DNA of 64,000 nucleotides from Pyropia haitanensis. Lineage: Eukaryota; Rhodophyta; Bangiophyceae; Bangiales; Bangiaceae. The notes under the pieces were generated by a model. It did not search any database. It was not told where the DNA came from and saw only the letters and a program-made list of their open reading frames with translations. The translations under genes were made by a program, and so were the position numbers. The stretch is taken from contig SDUX01000005.1 in NCBI GenBank assembly GCA_008729055.1, positions 1,992,875 to 2,056,874 on the forward strand. The letters are read 5' to 3'. Shown one piece after another: positions 1-10,574 of the stretch. Within the stretch, counting starts at the first letter, position 1. Each line of letters starts with the position of its first letter.

Positions 1-1449
1 GCGCCGCGACGCCGCGTCGGGGCAGGCGCAGCAGGCTCCCGAGGGGAGGCGGCTGTCCCAATGAAGGGGGAGGGACGGGGCACTACCGTCACCACCGCCG
101 CCATTGGCTCCGCCGCGTGGGCGCGCCGCACGCGGCGGCGGCGGTGGCCAGCCGACTGCGGCAGCGGCATCGCCAACCTCCCCTCCTCCCTCTATGGACG
201 CCACCGCGTTTGACCGCTCCCACGCCACCGCCTTGGCGAGAGAAACGATGGGCGTGACGCCCGCCCCCCCGCCCACCAACAGCAGGCTGTCAAAGTGGGC
301 GGCCGCCACGCACGGCGCGCCGTACGGCCCGCGTACGCGGACATGCATGACAGAGGTCCCCCGTGCGGTCTTCCCGGCGGCGACCGCGGCGGCGACGGCG
401 GTTGTCCAGCCGCCCGCAACGGCGATAAAGAAGACCACCGCCCGCTCGTGCGGCGCCGACGCGATCGTCAGCGGGTGCCACTCGTGGTGAGCCACGGCGG
501 GGATGCATACTTCCGCGTACTGGCCGGAGCGGTACGCCCACGGGCGGGGGAGGGACAGCCGCAGGAGGGTGGGCGACAGCGCCGTGATGCACGCCTCGGG
601 AGGGGGGTCGGCCTTGGCGCCGGGCGTGGCCGCGGCGGTTGGAGGTGCGCCCATCGCCACTGTTGCGGTGAAGTTGGCGGTGCCCCACACCCGCCAAACC
701 CGATCGACGGCGTAGACAAGCAGCACCGGCGCCACCCACTTGTACGTGTATAGGCGAAAGTCGAGGAGTCCGTGGACGAGGAGGAGGGCCATGAACACCG
801 CCGCAGCCGCCTGGTGCCCCCAGTAAAAGACTTCGTACACGCGGCGGCGGACGGGGGGCAGCGCAATGGCCACGAGCACCCACATCGCGACCAGGGTGGC
901 CTCCCCCGACGCCGCCGCGTGTGTCCACTGCCCCCACCCGGCCTGCCAGCCGAGGATGCCCGAGCCCGGCGTCAGCCCCGCCACCAGGTGGTTGATGCCG
1001 TGCAACGTGCCCGACACGGCGATTACCCACCCGAGGATGGTGTGGAAGAGCGGCATGAGCGCGTCGAGCGGCACCACCGCCGCGACGCCCGGCACGCCCC
1101 GCGCGGCACGCAGGGCGGCCTTGCACCCGACGAGCACAACCAGCTGCGCGTTGAGGTTGAGCACAAACCCGCCCGCCCGCGCAAACGTGATCGGCCAGCG
1201 CTGCCACAGGTCGCCGCCGTCGAGGGCGTGGCCGCGCGTGAACTCGCGGACCGCGCCAAACCACCAGAGGGACAGGCAGCCGCCAATCCACGCCACCAGC
1301 GCGAGCACCGACAGCCCGTGGACGGATAGCCACGCGTCGATGCGGGCGGCGCGGGTGGCGGCGCGCACGCGGCGGGGGGGGGGGGGGGGAGGCGGTAGCT
1401 CTGGGGTCACCCGTGACGGTGCCATGACAGCGGTCGCCCCTGCGCGCAT
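1..1449 (-). CDS. NADPH oxidase (Nox/ferric reductase superfamily), 3' end cut by window
   Basis: Membrane flavocytochrome that would move electrons from NADPH through FAD and two haems to oxygen, making superoxide. The frame is open from the first ATG (1447-1449; a second in-frame ATG lies at 1423-1425) to the window edge, about 483 codons. After a short Pro-rich head comes TM1, then the Nox-like ARAGGFVLNLNAQL segment (about 1143-1185). Haem-ligand histidine pairs sit at codons 1042-1044/1000-1002 and 814-816/772-774, each 14 residues apart as expected for Nox helices 3 and 5. The FAD motif is HPLTIASAP (about 447-476). The nucleotide-binding motif LLLVGGGAGVTPI lies at about 245-285. The C-terminal NADPH subdomain is outside the window. 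There is no EF-hand region before TM1, so it resembles animal Nox2 more than plant RBOH. A plain ferric-chelate reductase is the alternative. A G16 run (1374-1389) near the N-terminus makes the exact start unsure. Confidence 0.85.
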   Translation of the reverse strand, partial: MRAGATAVMAPSRVTPELPPPPPPPRRVRAATRAARIDAWLSVHGLSVLALVAWIGGCLSLWWFGAVREFTRGHALDGGDLWQRWPITFARAGGFVLNLNAQLVVLVGCKAALRAARGVPGVAAVVPLDALMPLFHTILGWVIAVSGTLHGINHLVAGLTPGSGILGWQAGWGQWTHAAASGEATLVAMWVLVAIALPPVRRRVYEVFYWGHQAAAAVFMALLLVHGLLDFRLYTYKWVAPVLLVYAVDRVWRVWGTANFTATVAMGAPPTAAATPGAKADPPPEACITALSPTLLRLSLPRPWAYRSGQYAEVCIPAVAHHEWHPLTIASAPHERAVVFFIAVAGGWTTAVAAAVAAGKTARGTSVMHVRVRGPYGAPCVAAAHFDSLLLVGGGAGVTPIVSLAKAVAWERSNAVASIEGGGEVGDAAAAVGWPPPPPRAARPRGGANGGGGDGSAPSLPLHWDSRLPSGACCACPDAASRR

Positions 1450-3986
1450 GCGCAGTGCCTCGGGGGTGGATGGGAGCGGAGGTGGGGTGCGTCCACAGGG
1501 CGGCGGTACTGCCGAGGACGGGATGGCGTGAGTGCCGGCCGTCTGATGGGGAGCCGCACCCCCCGTCGTCTGGGAGCACTGGCGAGCCAAGTCTTCTAGG
1601 CGTCCCAGCAGGGGGTCGATGCCGTTACGTCGGAGGACAGGAAGGTGGGAGGGTGATGAGGGCGGGATGGTGTCCGAAGTTGCCGGCGGTCAAAAGCACA
1701 TGCAACTCGCTGTGTGGAGAGTCCACTTTTCCGTCTGGCAGATGCGAGCGCGCACGGGCAGCGAGAGGGTGGCAGCGCTCCGTCACACCCCAGTGGCCCC
1801 GCTCGCATGTGGCCCCGCGCCGCGGCAATGACGCCGGTCGTCGCGCCTATGGCGGTGCTCCGACGGACCGCAGCACGGACGCGCCTCCTCCCCGCCATCT
1901 AGGCCGGGTGGCCCCAGACGGTGGCGGTCGATGCGGGCGGCGCCTGCCGGGTGTGGTCGTTGCAGTCTTCACAGCCGCCGTAGCCACAAAGAGGGGCCGC
2001 AGCCTACGGTGTAGGGTGGTGGCACGTCCAGTCTCAGCACCCGCCCGCTGTTCCCCCCCGCTACAGCCGCCCGGATCCCCGCAACGAGGGAGGGAACGAC
2101 CGGGTGCGGCACGCGCCTATACGGCAGCGTCAGCGTCCTGGCCCTGTCCCCTCCTCTGACGCTCGCCATGTGTCCCCCCTCGTGGTGTCCACAGACCATC
2201 ACGGCTGTGGTGCTGGCAGAGTGCAGGAGAGGTGCCGTGACCCATTGTCCTCCCCATACCCCCCCTGCGCCCGACCGCATCAGACCACCCCACCCTCTGT
2301 CTACAGCTGTGCTCATGCAGCGATGGCGGGGGCTCGCGCGTGCCGCTGGCCCGCGCTGACAGCTTGCGGGCTGGTGTGGCCCCGCCGGACCCATTGGCGT
2401 CACCCCCATAACAGTTACGTTCACACCGGGGCGCCACGGCAGTGCCCTCCCCCACTAAAGCCGCCATGAGCAGGCGGCCCCCTTCCGAGGATGATGGTTC
2501 TTCGTCGGGAACCTGTGGACAAGGCGCCCGCCGCTCACGCCGCGGCCGCGCCATACAGTATGGACCACAGGTATCAGCGCAACGGGAAGGCGGCGGGGCC
2601 GTCGCGGGGGATGGACGGCGGCGGCGCGCGCGCTGTCCCAGCCGCCTTTGGGGCTGCCCCAGAGAGTTTTTCGGCGACGTGGCCACGGGCCTCGCCGCGG
2701 ACGCCACCGCGCAAACGGCGAGTCGCGGCGGCCCCGTGGCCAATAGGCGGCCCGCCATACGAGTGGGTGTCAGGCGGGCACGGGCATGGCGCGGCACGGC
2801 GCGTCGCGGCGATTGGGTGCTGCGACTTTTTCACAGCCCCGGCGCGGGGAACACAATGGCGGGACACCAAGACCGCCCAGACGCACAATCCCGTCGACGT
2901 CCGCGCGCCTACGGATGTTGTCGTCTCACCGACGCAGCCACCCGCGCCGTGCAGCGCGGGCGGCCTCCACCCGCGGTGGGCGTCGTGCGGGCGGCGCGCC
3001 CGCGGCCCGCCGTGCGCAAGCGGCGGCGGCCGCCCCCCACAGCGGCGGCTGCTCCGCGCTGCATCCACCGTCAACGGGTCCGCGCCGCCCGCCCGTGGCC
3101 GCACGACAATGGGCGTGCGACGCGTCTCCGCCGGCGTCGCCACCGCGCGTCCAGCGGGGACGGCCGGCGCGCGACGACGGCCGCGGCGGCGGCTGTTTTG
3201 GGCAGCGGAGGCATGGGGGGTCGGCGTCGGCGTGGAGGCGGCGGGGAGCGGTCCCGGCCGTCGGCAGGCCGCCCACCCGCCCTCTGCCCCTCTCGCTGCA
3301 AACTTCCGAGCTGCCGGCATTGCATTGGCGGAAAGTGGGTGCTGTTGGGCGGCTGGTGGTGTTGGCGGAAGGCGGGCCGTCCCTTTGCTGTGTGTGATGG
3401 AGGGGAGCCCGACGGTCGCCGGGGTCTGCTCCGCTGCGGAAATTGGATGGCCGGGTGCAGAGAGTGGGGGGGGGTCGAGAGAGGCAGAGGTCCAACGGCG
3501 TGTTTTGGGGTCGGCACCACCACCGGCCGGCTGGGGAAGACGGCCTTCAGAAAGAGGGGACCCGTACTCAACCCTGCATGGGGGAGGGCGGCGCTGGACC
3601 CTCGGTCTGGCAGCGAGCCTCGCTACTGGCCGTTGGGGGAGCGTTCCACCCCTCTACCGCCATCCCTCGCTCACCCCGGTGCCGTCGTAGTCCGCAAGTG
3701 CTGCTGGTCCAGCGACATGGCAAGAGTTGGACAATTGAAGTCCCGTCGGCATACTTGGAGTGTGACAACTGAAGTCCTGTCGGCATACTTGAAAGGACCT
3801 ACTTTCGTGCTGAGCACAGTCGCATCGTTTTCCTGTGGGCAGGTGGAGGGACAACCACGTGGCCGACAACTGACCGGGCGGCCGACCCGCTTCCTCGCCG
3901 CCTGGTCACGTGCGCCCGCGCACCCCCTCCCCCCCTTCCCCGCTTCCTCGTGGCCCTTCTGGTACCCGCCGCGACCCGCCTGCCTC
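1450..3986. other. intergenic, no supported gene
   Basis: Several long overlapping open frames exist on both strands, but all have Arg/Pro/Ala-rich translations typical of GC-rich noncoding DNA and none shows a recognisable domain. A short direct repeat lies at 3731-3796. Confidence 0.5.
3731..3796. repeat. imperfect direct repeat, period 34 bp
   Basis: Two copies of an ACAAYTGAAGTCCYGTCGGC-like block followed by ATACTTGRA, with gaagtc starting at 3737 and 3771. It lies about 190 bp upstream of the HIT gene ATG, so a promoter role is possible but unproven. Confidence 0.6.
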
Positions 3987-4763
3987 ATGCCGTCGCGGCG
4001 GCCGCCGGCGTCGCCGGCGCAGCCCGCGGGCTCGTCCCCCGGTGGCACGCCCGAAACGTGGGCCCGCGCCTTTGTCGTGGACCCGGCGCGGGTGCTGTAC
4101 CAGGACGAGCGGGTGGTGGCGTTTTGGGACCGCAGCCCAGCGGCGGCGGTGTGAGTTACTTGGAGGGGAGGGAGGGGGGAGGGGCGGGGGAGTCCTGGCC
4201 TGTCGTCATCTGCTGTCATCCGTTGGCTCCGTGTCTCTACGTGTTTCCAGTGCGACTCGAGTCCGGGAGTCCGTGAGTTTGTCGCTGGCGCCACGCGGTG
4301 TGCGAGGCTCTTTACTGACTGGCCCCGCCTGTCTGATGGATGGACACCCCCCCCCCGCTCCACTTCATCCCTCAGTCACCTGCTCATTGTGCCACGCCAC
4401 GCCCCTCTGGTGGGCGTCGAGTCCCTCACCCCATCCGATGTCCCCCTCCTCGACCACATGGCCGCTGTTGGTCGTCGGCTCGCAGCGGAGGCTACCCGTC
4501 CTTCCCCCCTGCCCCAATCCTCAGGAGGAACCTGCGGCGGCCGGGGCCAGCGGTCGCCGTCTCCCCCGCCAACCCCCACCGGGGAGGTCCTCCTCGGTTT
4601 CCACCGCTGGCCGCTGCGGTCGGTGCCGCACCTGCACCTCCACGCGCTGCGGCGGCCGTTCCACCCGCGCTGGCAGGTCGCCCGCTACACCGAGTGTCGC
4701 GCCGCGGGACGGACGGGATTTATCGCGCTTGATACGGTGATGCGGCGGCTTGGGGGGGGATAA
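3987..4763 (+). CDS. HINT3-like histidine-triad (HIT) protein, two exons
   Basis: HIT hydrolase of the HINT3/aprataxin-like branch, expected to act on AMP-linked phosphoramidates or related nucleotide conjugates. Exon 1 is 3987-4150 and ends ..FWDRSPAAA plus two bases of a Val codon. The intron is 4151-4375, with a GTGAGT donor and CTCAG acceptor. Exon 2 is 4376-4763. The join gives PAAAVHLLIVPRHAP, matching the usual HIT core strand before the LxxHxLVIP region. The catalytic triad HLHLHAL (HxHxHxx, His-AMP chemistry) lies at about 4638-4658, preceded by GFHRWPLRSVP, which is the HINT3-type approach to the triad. A Pro/Ser/Gly-rich insertion of about 30 residues (4490-4585) splits the domain. 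The first ATG gives a short Pro-rich head, and the longer upstream open frame looks noncoding. Residue spacing supports HINT3 better than HINT1 or FHIT. Substrate is not determined. Confidence 0.8.
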
Positions 4764-5274
4764 CAGAGGGTCAGGGGAAGGGAGCGGCAGAGGCGGGGTT
4801 GGGGGGATTTGTGGCGTGCAGGACGGGGGGGGGGGGTTGGCTCCTGGCTCGGTTGGCTCGGGAGTGGTCCATGGCGGGAAGTCGCGCTTCGCCTGTTGTG
4901 GGGTGGGGCTGCCATCCAGGGCAGTACCGTTGGTGGGTGCCGCGGCGTGAGCTTGCCCGCGCTCGGGGGTGAGGCATGGATATGTATTGCGGAAGGGGCG
5001 GCCTCAGCATTCCCCGGCTCCCTGCAGAGGGCTCCCGCGCGCGCGTTCACGGCCTCACAATCATCGTGGCGGGTGCCACCGGCACCGGTGCGCGGCCTCT
5101 TCCCCTTCCCCCCCACCTCTTTGCCGCCTCCTCGCGCGTTGACGCGGGTCGCCCGCAGCGGCTTGCTTCGGCGTGGACTTCTCGCGTGGCTGCGCCGCCT
5201 GTGCGCGGGTCAAGTCGGCCTGCCCGCCTGCCAACGGGACGAAGACTGCGATCACGAGACGGTGAAAGAGGGCG
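4764..5274. other. intergenic
   Basis: No supported gene. The segment contains a G10 run (4827-4836) and mixed GC-rich sequence leading to the candidate TATA box of the next gene. Confidence 0.5.
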
Positions 5275-5280
5275 TATAAA
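5275..5280 (+). promoter_or_regulatory. candidate TATA box for the PRA-CH gene
   Basis: TATAAA in the context GGGCGTATAAAGTGG, unusual in this GC-rich surrounding. It lies 211 bp before the ATG at 5486 and 260 bp before the alternative ATG at 5535. Position and sequence are the only evidence. Confidence 0.4.
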
Positions 5281-5485
5281 GTGGTACTCGTGCTGTACTT
5301 TGACGCCACGGCTGGGACTTTCTCCCAATTTGCTTCATCATGACGCATCCGCGTATCGTTCATCGCCGCTCGGGCGGCACTCCCGACCCCGCGAACTCGA
5401 CCTCGCGTCTGTCCCCTCCTTTCCCCCCGTTCCCCCCGTTCCGCAGCCCCACCTGTTCACCCTCATGCGGTAGGCGTCCGTCTGA

Positions 5486-6172
5486 TTGAGGTGCTCCTGC
5501 TTTTCTGGCGTGTTGGAACCCGGGGCTGCACACGATGGTCTGCCCTCCGGGTTTTGTCCCCACCTGCCCGTCGACCCGCCGGCTGGCTTTCGCGGGCGCC
5601 GCCCGCCGCATCGCAACGGCTGCCTGCCGCCAGCGGCCGCTGTCGAGCGTTTTTCCCCTCGGCGCCCCTGCGCGCAGGATATCCCCCACCGCCTCTGCGT
5701 CCAGCGGCCGCCCCCCCCCCCGCCCCCGGCGTGGACGCCGTCGCCCGACCTGGACGTTGCCCCCACCCTTGACGCGGTCGCGTGGTCCGACGCGGGCCTC
5801 GTCCCCGCGATCGCGCAGCAGTACGACACGCGGGAGGTGCTGATGATGGCGTGGATGAGCCGCGAGTCGCTCGCCATCACCCTCCGCACGGGCGTCGCGG
5901 TCTACTACTCCCGCTCCCGCGGCGCGCTGTGGCGAAAGGGCGAGTCGTCGGGCCAGACGCAGGCGGTGGTGGGGCTGACGGTGGATTGTGATGGGGATAC
6001 CGTGTTGGTGGAGGTGGACCAGGTGGGGGTGGCGTGCCACACGGGGCGGCGGAGCTGCTTTTATACGCGCGTCGGCGAGGGGGGGGGGCTGGAGGAGGCG
6101 ATGGCCGTCGAGGTGGACCCATCCGAGCTGTATGGGGGTCGGGGGAAGGGGGCTGCGGGAACTTCGGGATAA
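5486..6172 (+). CDS. hisI: phosphoribosyl-AMP cyclohydrolase (histidine biosynthesis)
   Basis: Opens the adenine ring of phosphoribosyl-AMP in the third step of histidine synthesis, a plastid step in plants and algae. The domain (about 5755-6130) carries WMSRESLAITLRTG, YYSRSRGALWRKGE and SSGQTQAV, then DCDGD and GVACHTGRRSCFY, whose three cysteines are the usual zinc ligands. It ends at SELYG with no room for a HisE pyrophosphohydrolase domain, unlike the fused HisIE of land plants. The frame is open from ATG 5486, but that leader is not transit-like. In another frame, ATG 5535 starts MVCPPGFVPTCPSTRRLAFA and continues Arg/Ser/Ala-rich with almost no acidic residues, a good plastid transit peptide. 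It would join the enzyme frame with a -1 shift at the C11 run 5711-5721. The true start is therefore probably 5535 if that run is one base short. Enzyme identity is secure. Confidence 0.9.
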   Translation: MRCSCFSGVLEPGAAHDGLPSGFCPHLPVDPPAGFRGRRPPHRNGCLPPAAAVERFSPRRPCAQDIPHRLCVQRPPPPPPPAWTPSPDLDVAPTLDAVAWSDAGLVPAIAQQYDTREVLMMAWMSRESLAITLRTGVAVYYSRSRGALWRKGESSGQTQAVVGLTVDCDGDTVLVEVDQVGVACHTGRRSCFYTRVGEGGGLEEAMAVEVDPSELYGGRGKGAAGTSG

Positions 6173-6813
6173 CAAGAAGAGGCGGGGGGAGGGGGGCGGC
6201 GGCCACGACGCCCACCTCTTTTGTACGCGTCTCTCTCGTCACTGATGCTGTCGCGTTGTCGTCGGTCACACCGTCCCGGTCCCGGCGGTCGCCGCCCTCG
6301 CCCCGCTGCCGCCGCGGCTCCACTTTCCGGTCGCCCTCGCCTCCGTCGCGGCGTGCTCCGTCGACGGTGCCCAGACCCTTTGGGTGCCGCGGTGTCCACC
6401 GCGGCCACGTGTCTCCCAAAGAACAGTAAAGTAGGCCCCCGCGGTGCGCACGATACGGGGCGGGCTGCTGCCAGCCCGGTCGGATCAGCAGGTGCCTCGG
6501 CAGCATCCAGCGACACCTGATCCCTTCCACCGCCTGCGCCCACGTACCCGCCCGCCAGCGGACGCCCTTGACCCTGCACCCTCTTCGCCCTGCCCCCTTG
6601 CCCTCTACCCGTTGTACCTCGAGGACGTCGCCGGGGACGTCTAGGTTCCGGACCGCCTCGTCCCCTCGCCCCCGCCGCGTTCTCACTTTTTTCTTTTTTT
6701 CGCTACACATCTCCTCGCTGCTGCCCGCCCTCCACACCTGCGCCTGCGGTCGCACGGGTCCCCCCCATCTCTTTCCTCCCCCCTTTCCTCTCTCTCCTCC
6801 TCACACACCCACG
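6173..6813. other. intergenic with pyrimidine-rich leader
   Basis: No gene recognised. The last 130 bp before the next ATG are strongly pyrimidine-rich (TTTTTTCTTTTTTT at about 6687-6700, then CT-rich to 6805), probably the promoter and 5' leader of the lyase gene. Confidence 0.5.
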
Positions 6814-8682
6814 ATGGCCCCCTCTCCCGAAACCGAAACCATCGATGGCTACACCCTTACCGCCCGTGCGCTCCACGCCGCTGGCGTTCGCTACATGTTT
6901 GGCGTCGTCGGCATCCCCGTCACCGCACTGGCGCCCGCGGCACAGACCGCGGGAATCCGCTTTATCAGCTGCCGCAACGAGCAGGCCGCTGGCTACGCCG
7001 CCGCCGCTGTTGGCTACCTCACCGCCGGCCGCTCGGTGGGGGCCCTCCTCTCCGTGTCGGGGCCGGGCCTCGTCCACGCGCTCGCCGGCATCGCGGGCGC
7101 GGGCGCGAATGGGTGGCCGCTCGTCGCGCTCGCGGGCAGCTGTGACCCGGCGCTCGTCGGGCGGGGCGCGTTCCAAGAGCTGGACCAAGCCGCCGCGGCG
7201 GCGCCGCTGGCCAAGGCGGTCGTCAAGGTGGACGCGGTCGGCGGGCTGGCCGCCGCCGTCGCGGGTGCCGTCGCAACGTCGATGGAGGGCATGCCGGGGG
7301 GGGTGTACGTGGACCTTCCCACCACCGTCCTGCACGCCAAGGTGGACGTGGCCGTGGGGGGGGTGGGGCCCGAGGCCCCACCGCCGCCGCTGCCTGCCGC
7401 CGCTGCGGACGGCGACGGCGATGGTGACGGCGGCGGCGGCGCGCCGCGGCGGGTTCCTGTCTCGGCGCCCGTTGCGGGCGTGGCGGCGGCGGCCGCGGCG
7501 CTCGCTGCTGCCGCCCGGCCGCTGCTGATTGTGGGCAAGGGCGCCGCACTGGGCGGCGCTGAGGGACCCCTTCGCGCCCTTGTGGACGACACGCGGCTGC
7601 CGTTTGTGCCGACGCCCATGGCCAAGGGCACCATTCCCGACAGCCACCCCGCGGCGGCGATAGCGGCGCGGTCGCTCGCGCTCGGCCGTGCAGACGTGGC
7701 GCTCGTCGTTGGCGCGCGCCTCAACTGGCTCCTCCACCACGGGGCCCCGCCCAAGTGGGCGCCCGGCGTCACGTTTGTGCACGTTGACGTGGACGCTGCG
7801 TCGCTGGCCGCGTCAGCCGCGACCGCCGCCGCGGCTGGCGCACGGCACATTGGGCTGCTTGGCGACGCCGCGACGGTGGTGGCGCAGCTGCACGCGGCGC
7901 TGCGCGGCGCCGCCGCGGTGGGGGGTGGCGACGCCGCCACGGCCGCGGCGGCCGCTGCGGGCGGCCACCCCACCACGGGCCTCGGCTGGGGCGGGGCTCC
8001 GGCCGAGTGGGCCGACGCGCTGGCGGCCAAGGTGGCGGCCAACGGGTCCAAGATGGCCACCCGCCTGGCCGCGCCCACCCCCGCGGGGGCACCCATGGAC
8101 TTTCACGCCGCCCTAGCGGTGCTGTCTGCCGCGATGACCGAGGCCGAGACGGCAGGGACGCGCGTGACGCTCGCGTCCGAGGGCGCCAACACGATGGACA
8201 TTGGGCGGGCGGTGCTGACGCACGAGCGCCCCCGTTGCCGTCTCGACGCTGGCACGTGGGGCACCATGGGGGTGGGCCTCGGCTACGCCCTCGCCGCCGC
8301 CGCCGTCCGGCCCGACGGGGTGGTAGTGGCGCTTGAGGGGGACTCGGCGTTTGGCTTTTCGGGGATGGAGGTGGAGACAGCGTGCCGCTACCGGCTGCCC
8401 ATCGTCGTCGTTGTGTTCAACAATGGGGGCATTTACGGGGGGACGGGCACGAGTGGGTCGGGGTTGTGGGCGGCCGACCCGCCGCCAACCTCCTTTGTGC
8501 CCGCTGCGCGGTACGAGGCGCTCGCGACGGCGTTTGGTGGGGAGGGCTACTACGTGGAGGACCCGACGGTGCTGCGGGAAGTGCTGGCCAAGGTGCTCGC
8601 CTCGCGGGTGCCCGCGGTCGTCAACGTGCGCATTGACCCGGCGGCGGGGACCGAGTCGGGGCGGATGACGAGCCACAACTGA
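6814..8682 (+). CDS. ThDP-dependent 2-hydroxyacyl-CoA lyase / oxalyl-CoA decarboxylase
   Basis: Thiamine-diphosphate enzyme of 622 residues. Family members cleave 2-hydroxyacyl-CoA (fatty acid alpha-oxidation) or decarboxylate oxalyl-CoA (oxalate breakdown). The Pyr domain begins after an 11-residue head, with VVGIPVT (about 31-37) and the ThDP-activating Glu56 in CRNEQAAGYAAAAVGY. The family motif GAFQELDQ follows at about 120. The PP domain has the GDSAFGFSGMEVET...FNNGGIYGG cofactor motif at about 509-545. Two low-complexity insertions (about 192-215, Gly/Asp-rich, and about 370-390) are extra to the usual fold of about 570 residues. The C-terminus is ..TESGRMTSHN, not a canonical SKL-type peroxisomal signal. 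ATG 6814 fits because it follows a pyrimidine-rich leader (CACACCCACGATGG) and precedes the Pyr domain directly. Sequence alone does not separate the two activities for me. Confidence 0.88.
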   Translation: MAPSPETETIDGYTLTARALHAAGVRYMFGVVGIPVTALAPAAQTAGIRFISCRNEQAAGYAAAAVGYLTAGRSVGALLSVSGPGLVHALAGIAGAGANGWPLVALAGSCDPALVGRGAFQELDQAAAAAPLAKAVVKVDAVGGLAAAVAGAVATSMEGMPGGVYVDLPTTVLHAKVDVAVGGVGPEAPPPPLPAAAADGDGDGDGGGGAPRRVPVSAPVAGVAAAAAALAAAARPLLIVGKGAALGGAEGPLRALVDDTRLPFVPTPMAKGTIPDSHPAAAIAARSLALGRADVALVVGARLNWLLHHGAPPKWAPGVTFVHVDVDAASLAASAATAAAAGARHIGLLGDAATVVAQLHAALRGAAAVGGGDAATAAAAAAGGHPTTGLGWGGAPAEWADALAAKVAANGSKMATRLAAPTPAGAPMDFHAALAVLSAAMTEAETAGTRVTLASEGANTMDIGRAVLTHERPRCRLDAGTWGTMGVGLGYALAAAAVRPDGVVVALEGDSAFGFSGMEVETACRYRLPIVVVVFNNGGIYGGTGTSGSGLWAADPPPTSFVPAARYEALATAFGGEGYYVEDPTVLREVLAKVLASRVPAVVNVRIDPAAGTESGRMTSHN

Positions 8683-8932
8683 GTTGGCGGCCGCGGATGA
8701 GGCCAAGGGGGGGGGTCGGACGGCGGCGGCGGTAGCCGAACTGGGGACGGGGAGGGGGCGTACTCCTGTCCCTGGCGCTCCTTGCAAAGTGCCGCTCTGT
8801 GTGGACTCCCACGTACGTTTCCTGTTTTTGGTTTTGTCGGCTCTCTGCTGCCCCCGTCTTTGCCGCTGCTATGCTCCCCGCTACCTCATCCATATGCAGC
8901 TGCAACCCAATAACCCCCCCGTCCCCCCCCCG

Positions 8933-10536
8933 TCATCCCTTTCGACACCCCGCCGTAGTGACAGCGGCCATGGCCAGCGCCTCTGGCCGCAGCCGCAGCT
9001 GTTGTGCGCGGAGGCACGGCCGCACCGACGACAGCGCCGGTGCGACGGCCGACAGGCCGTGCCACCTCAGCGGGTCATCGGTGGCAGGGACCAGCCCCTG
9101 CAGCGCGTCGCCCGGCGGCCGCATCCGCGACGCGAACGCCGCGGCGGCCTTGGTCCACTCGGCGAGCACCAGCGGCAGCCCCGTCGCGGCCGCCGTCGAC
9201 GCGCCCGCCCCGCCGTGCGCGGCGCGGAGGCAGTCGGACACGCCCTGCCCGTCGGGGGCGGCCATAATGCCCACGTGGACGATGCCCAGCTGTGCGGCCA
9301 GCTCCGCAAAGATCTTTGGCGTGTAGCCAAATGGGAACACCTCAATGACCGTCGAGCCGGGGCGGAGGAAGAGCAGGTTGGCTAGCCCGGCGCCGTGCGC
9401 GGCGATGAGCATTGACGTGGCCGCGACGAGCGCGCGCTGCGAGGAAAAGGGCGTTCGGGGGGTGCCGTCAAACGCAATGACCGTCACGGGGGGGGGCGGC
9501 GGTGGGGGCGGCGCCGCCGCCGCGACGCCCTTCCCACCTGCCGCGGCCGCCGCCGCCGCCGCGGCGGCGGCCGCGGCCTCGGCCGCGGCGCGCGCGCCCG
9601 CCGCGGCAGTCCTCCCCCCCCCGCGCGCCCCGTCAACACCGCTATCCCGTCGGCGACCGTCTCGGCCCGCGGCAGCCGCCGCGCGTCGAGCCGGTTGAGC
9701 ACCGTATACCGCGTCGCGGCGCACGCGGCGCCCGGCGGCGGCCGCGGCGTCCGGTCGAGGCCCGCGGCGGCCCAAAACGGGTTGCCCGGCCCGAGCGCGT
9801 CGGCGCCCACCTCGCCGCGCCCGCCACCAAACACAAACGCGGAGCGGAAGCAGGCGCCGCCGGCCGCGCCCGCGTCGACAATGGTCAGGCCGGCGGGGTA
9901 GGCGGAGCCGGCCAGGCGCAGCAGCCGCCGCCCCCAGTCGGCGTTGCCGCCGCCCACCGCGGCGGTCGCCGCCGCCGCGGCGGGTGAGTCGACGCCGAGC
10001 GCGAGCGGCGGCGGCAGCAGCAGCGCGGGGCGGAGGCTCGAAAGCGGTGCGCCGCCGGGCACGCCCAGCCCACAACCGCGGCGGCCGAGGCGGCCCCGCC
10101 AGCCAGGTCGCCCGCAGCGGCCGGCGACGAGGTTGGGCGTGCCGAGGACGCCCGCCAGGCCGAGCGGGTAGTGCACCACGTCCTGCACCAGGTGCGCCAT
10201 GTGCTGCCGCAGCACGACCGGCGCGAGCAGGTCTCCCCCCGCCGTCCAGTTGACACCCACCGGCTCGGCGCGGCGAAACGTGTACGACCCGGCCTCGAGC
10301 CCGCACTCCCCCGCCAGCGTCTTGGCGTACTTGGCAGCCCAGGCGGGGAGGGAGAGAGCGCCGCCGCCCTGCGGCACGCAGGGGGAGGGGAGCCGGCAAA
10401 GGAAGCGGCGGCCGCCGCCGAGGGCGGGGTGCCGCGCCACCTCCAGCGCCTCGGCGGGAGGGGCGACGGGGGGGGCGGGTCCCGCCGCAGCGCCCACCAG
10501 CGCCGCCGCCCAGCCGGGCCACGAGTCGCCGCCGCC

Positions 10537-10574
<38 letters not shown>

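Noticed and set aside
290..1579. Minus-strand frame of 429 codons starting at 1579
   Set aside because: Overlaps the NADPH oxidase on the same strand in the wrong frame; translation has no motif, whereas the adjacent frame carries all Nox signatures.
2442..4154. Plus-strand open frame of 570 codons reaching into the HIT gene
   Set aside because: Upstream of 3987 the translation is Arg/Pro/Ala-rich without domains; only the last part is HIT exon 1. Open frames of this size are common by chance at this GC content.
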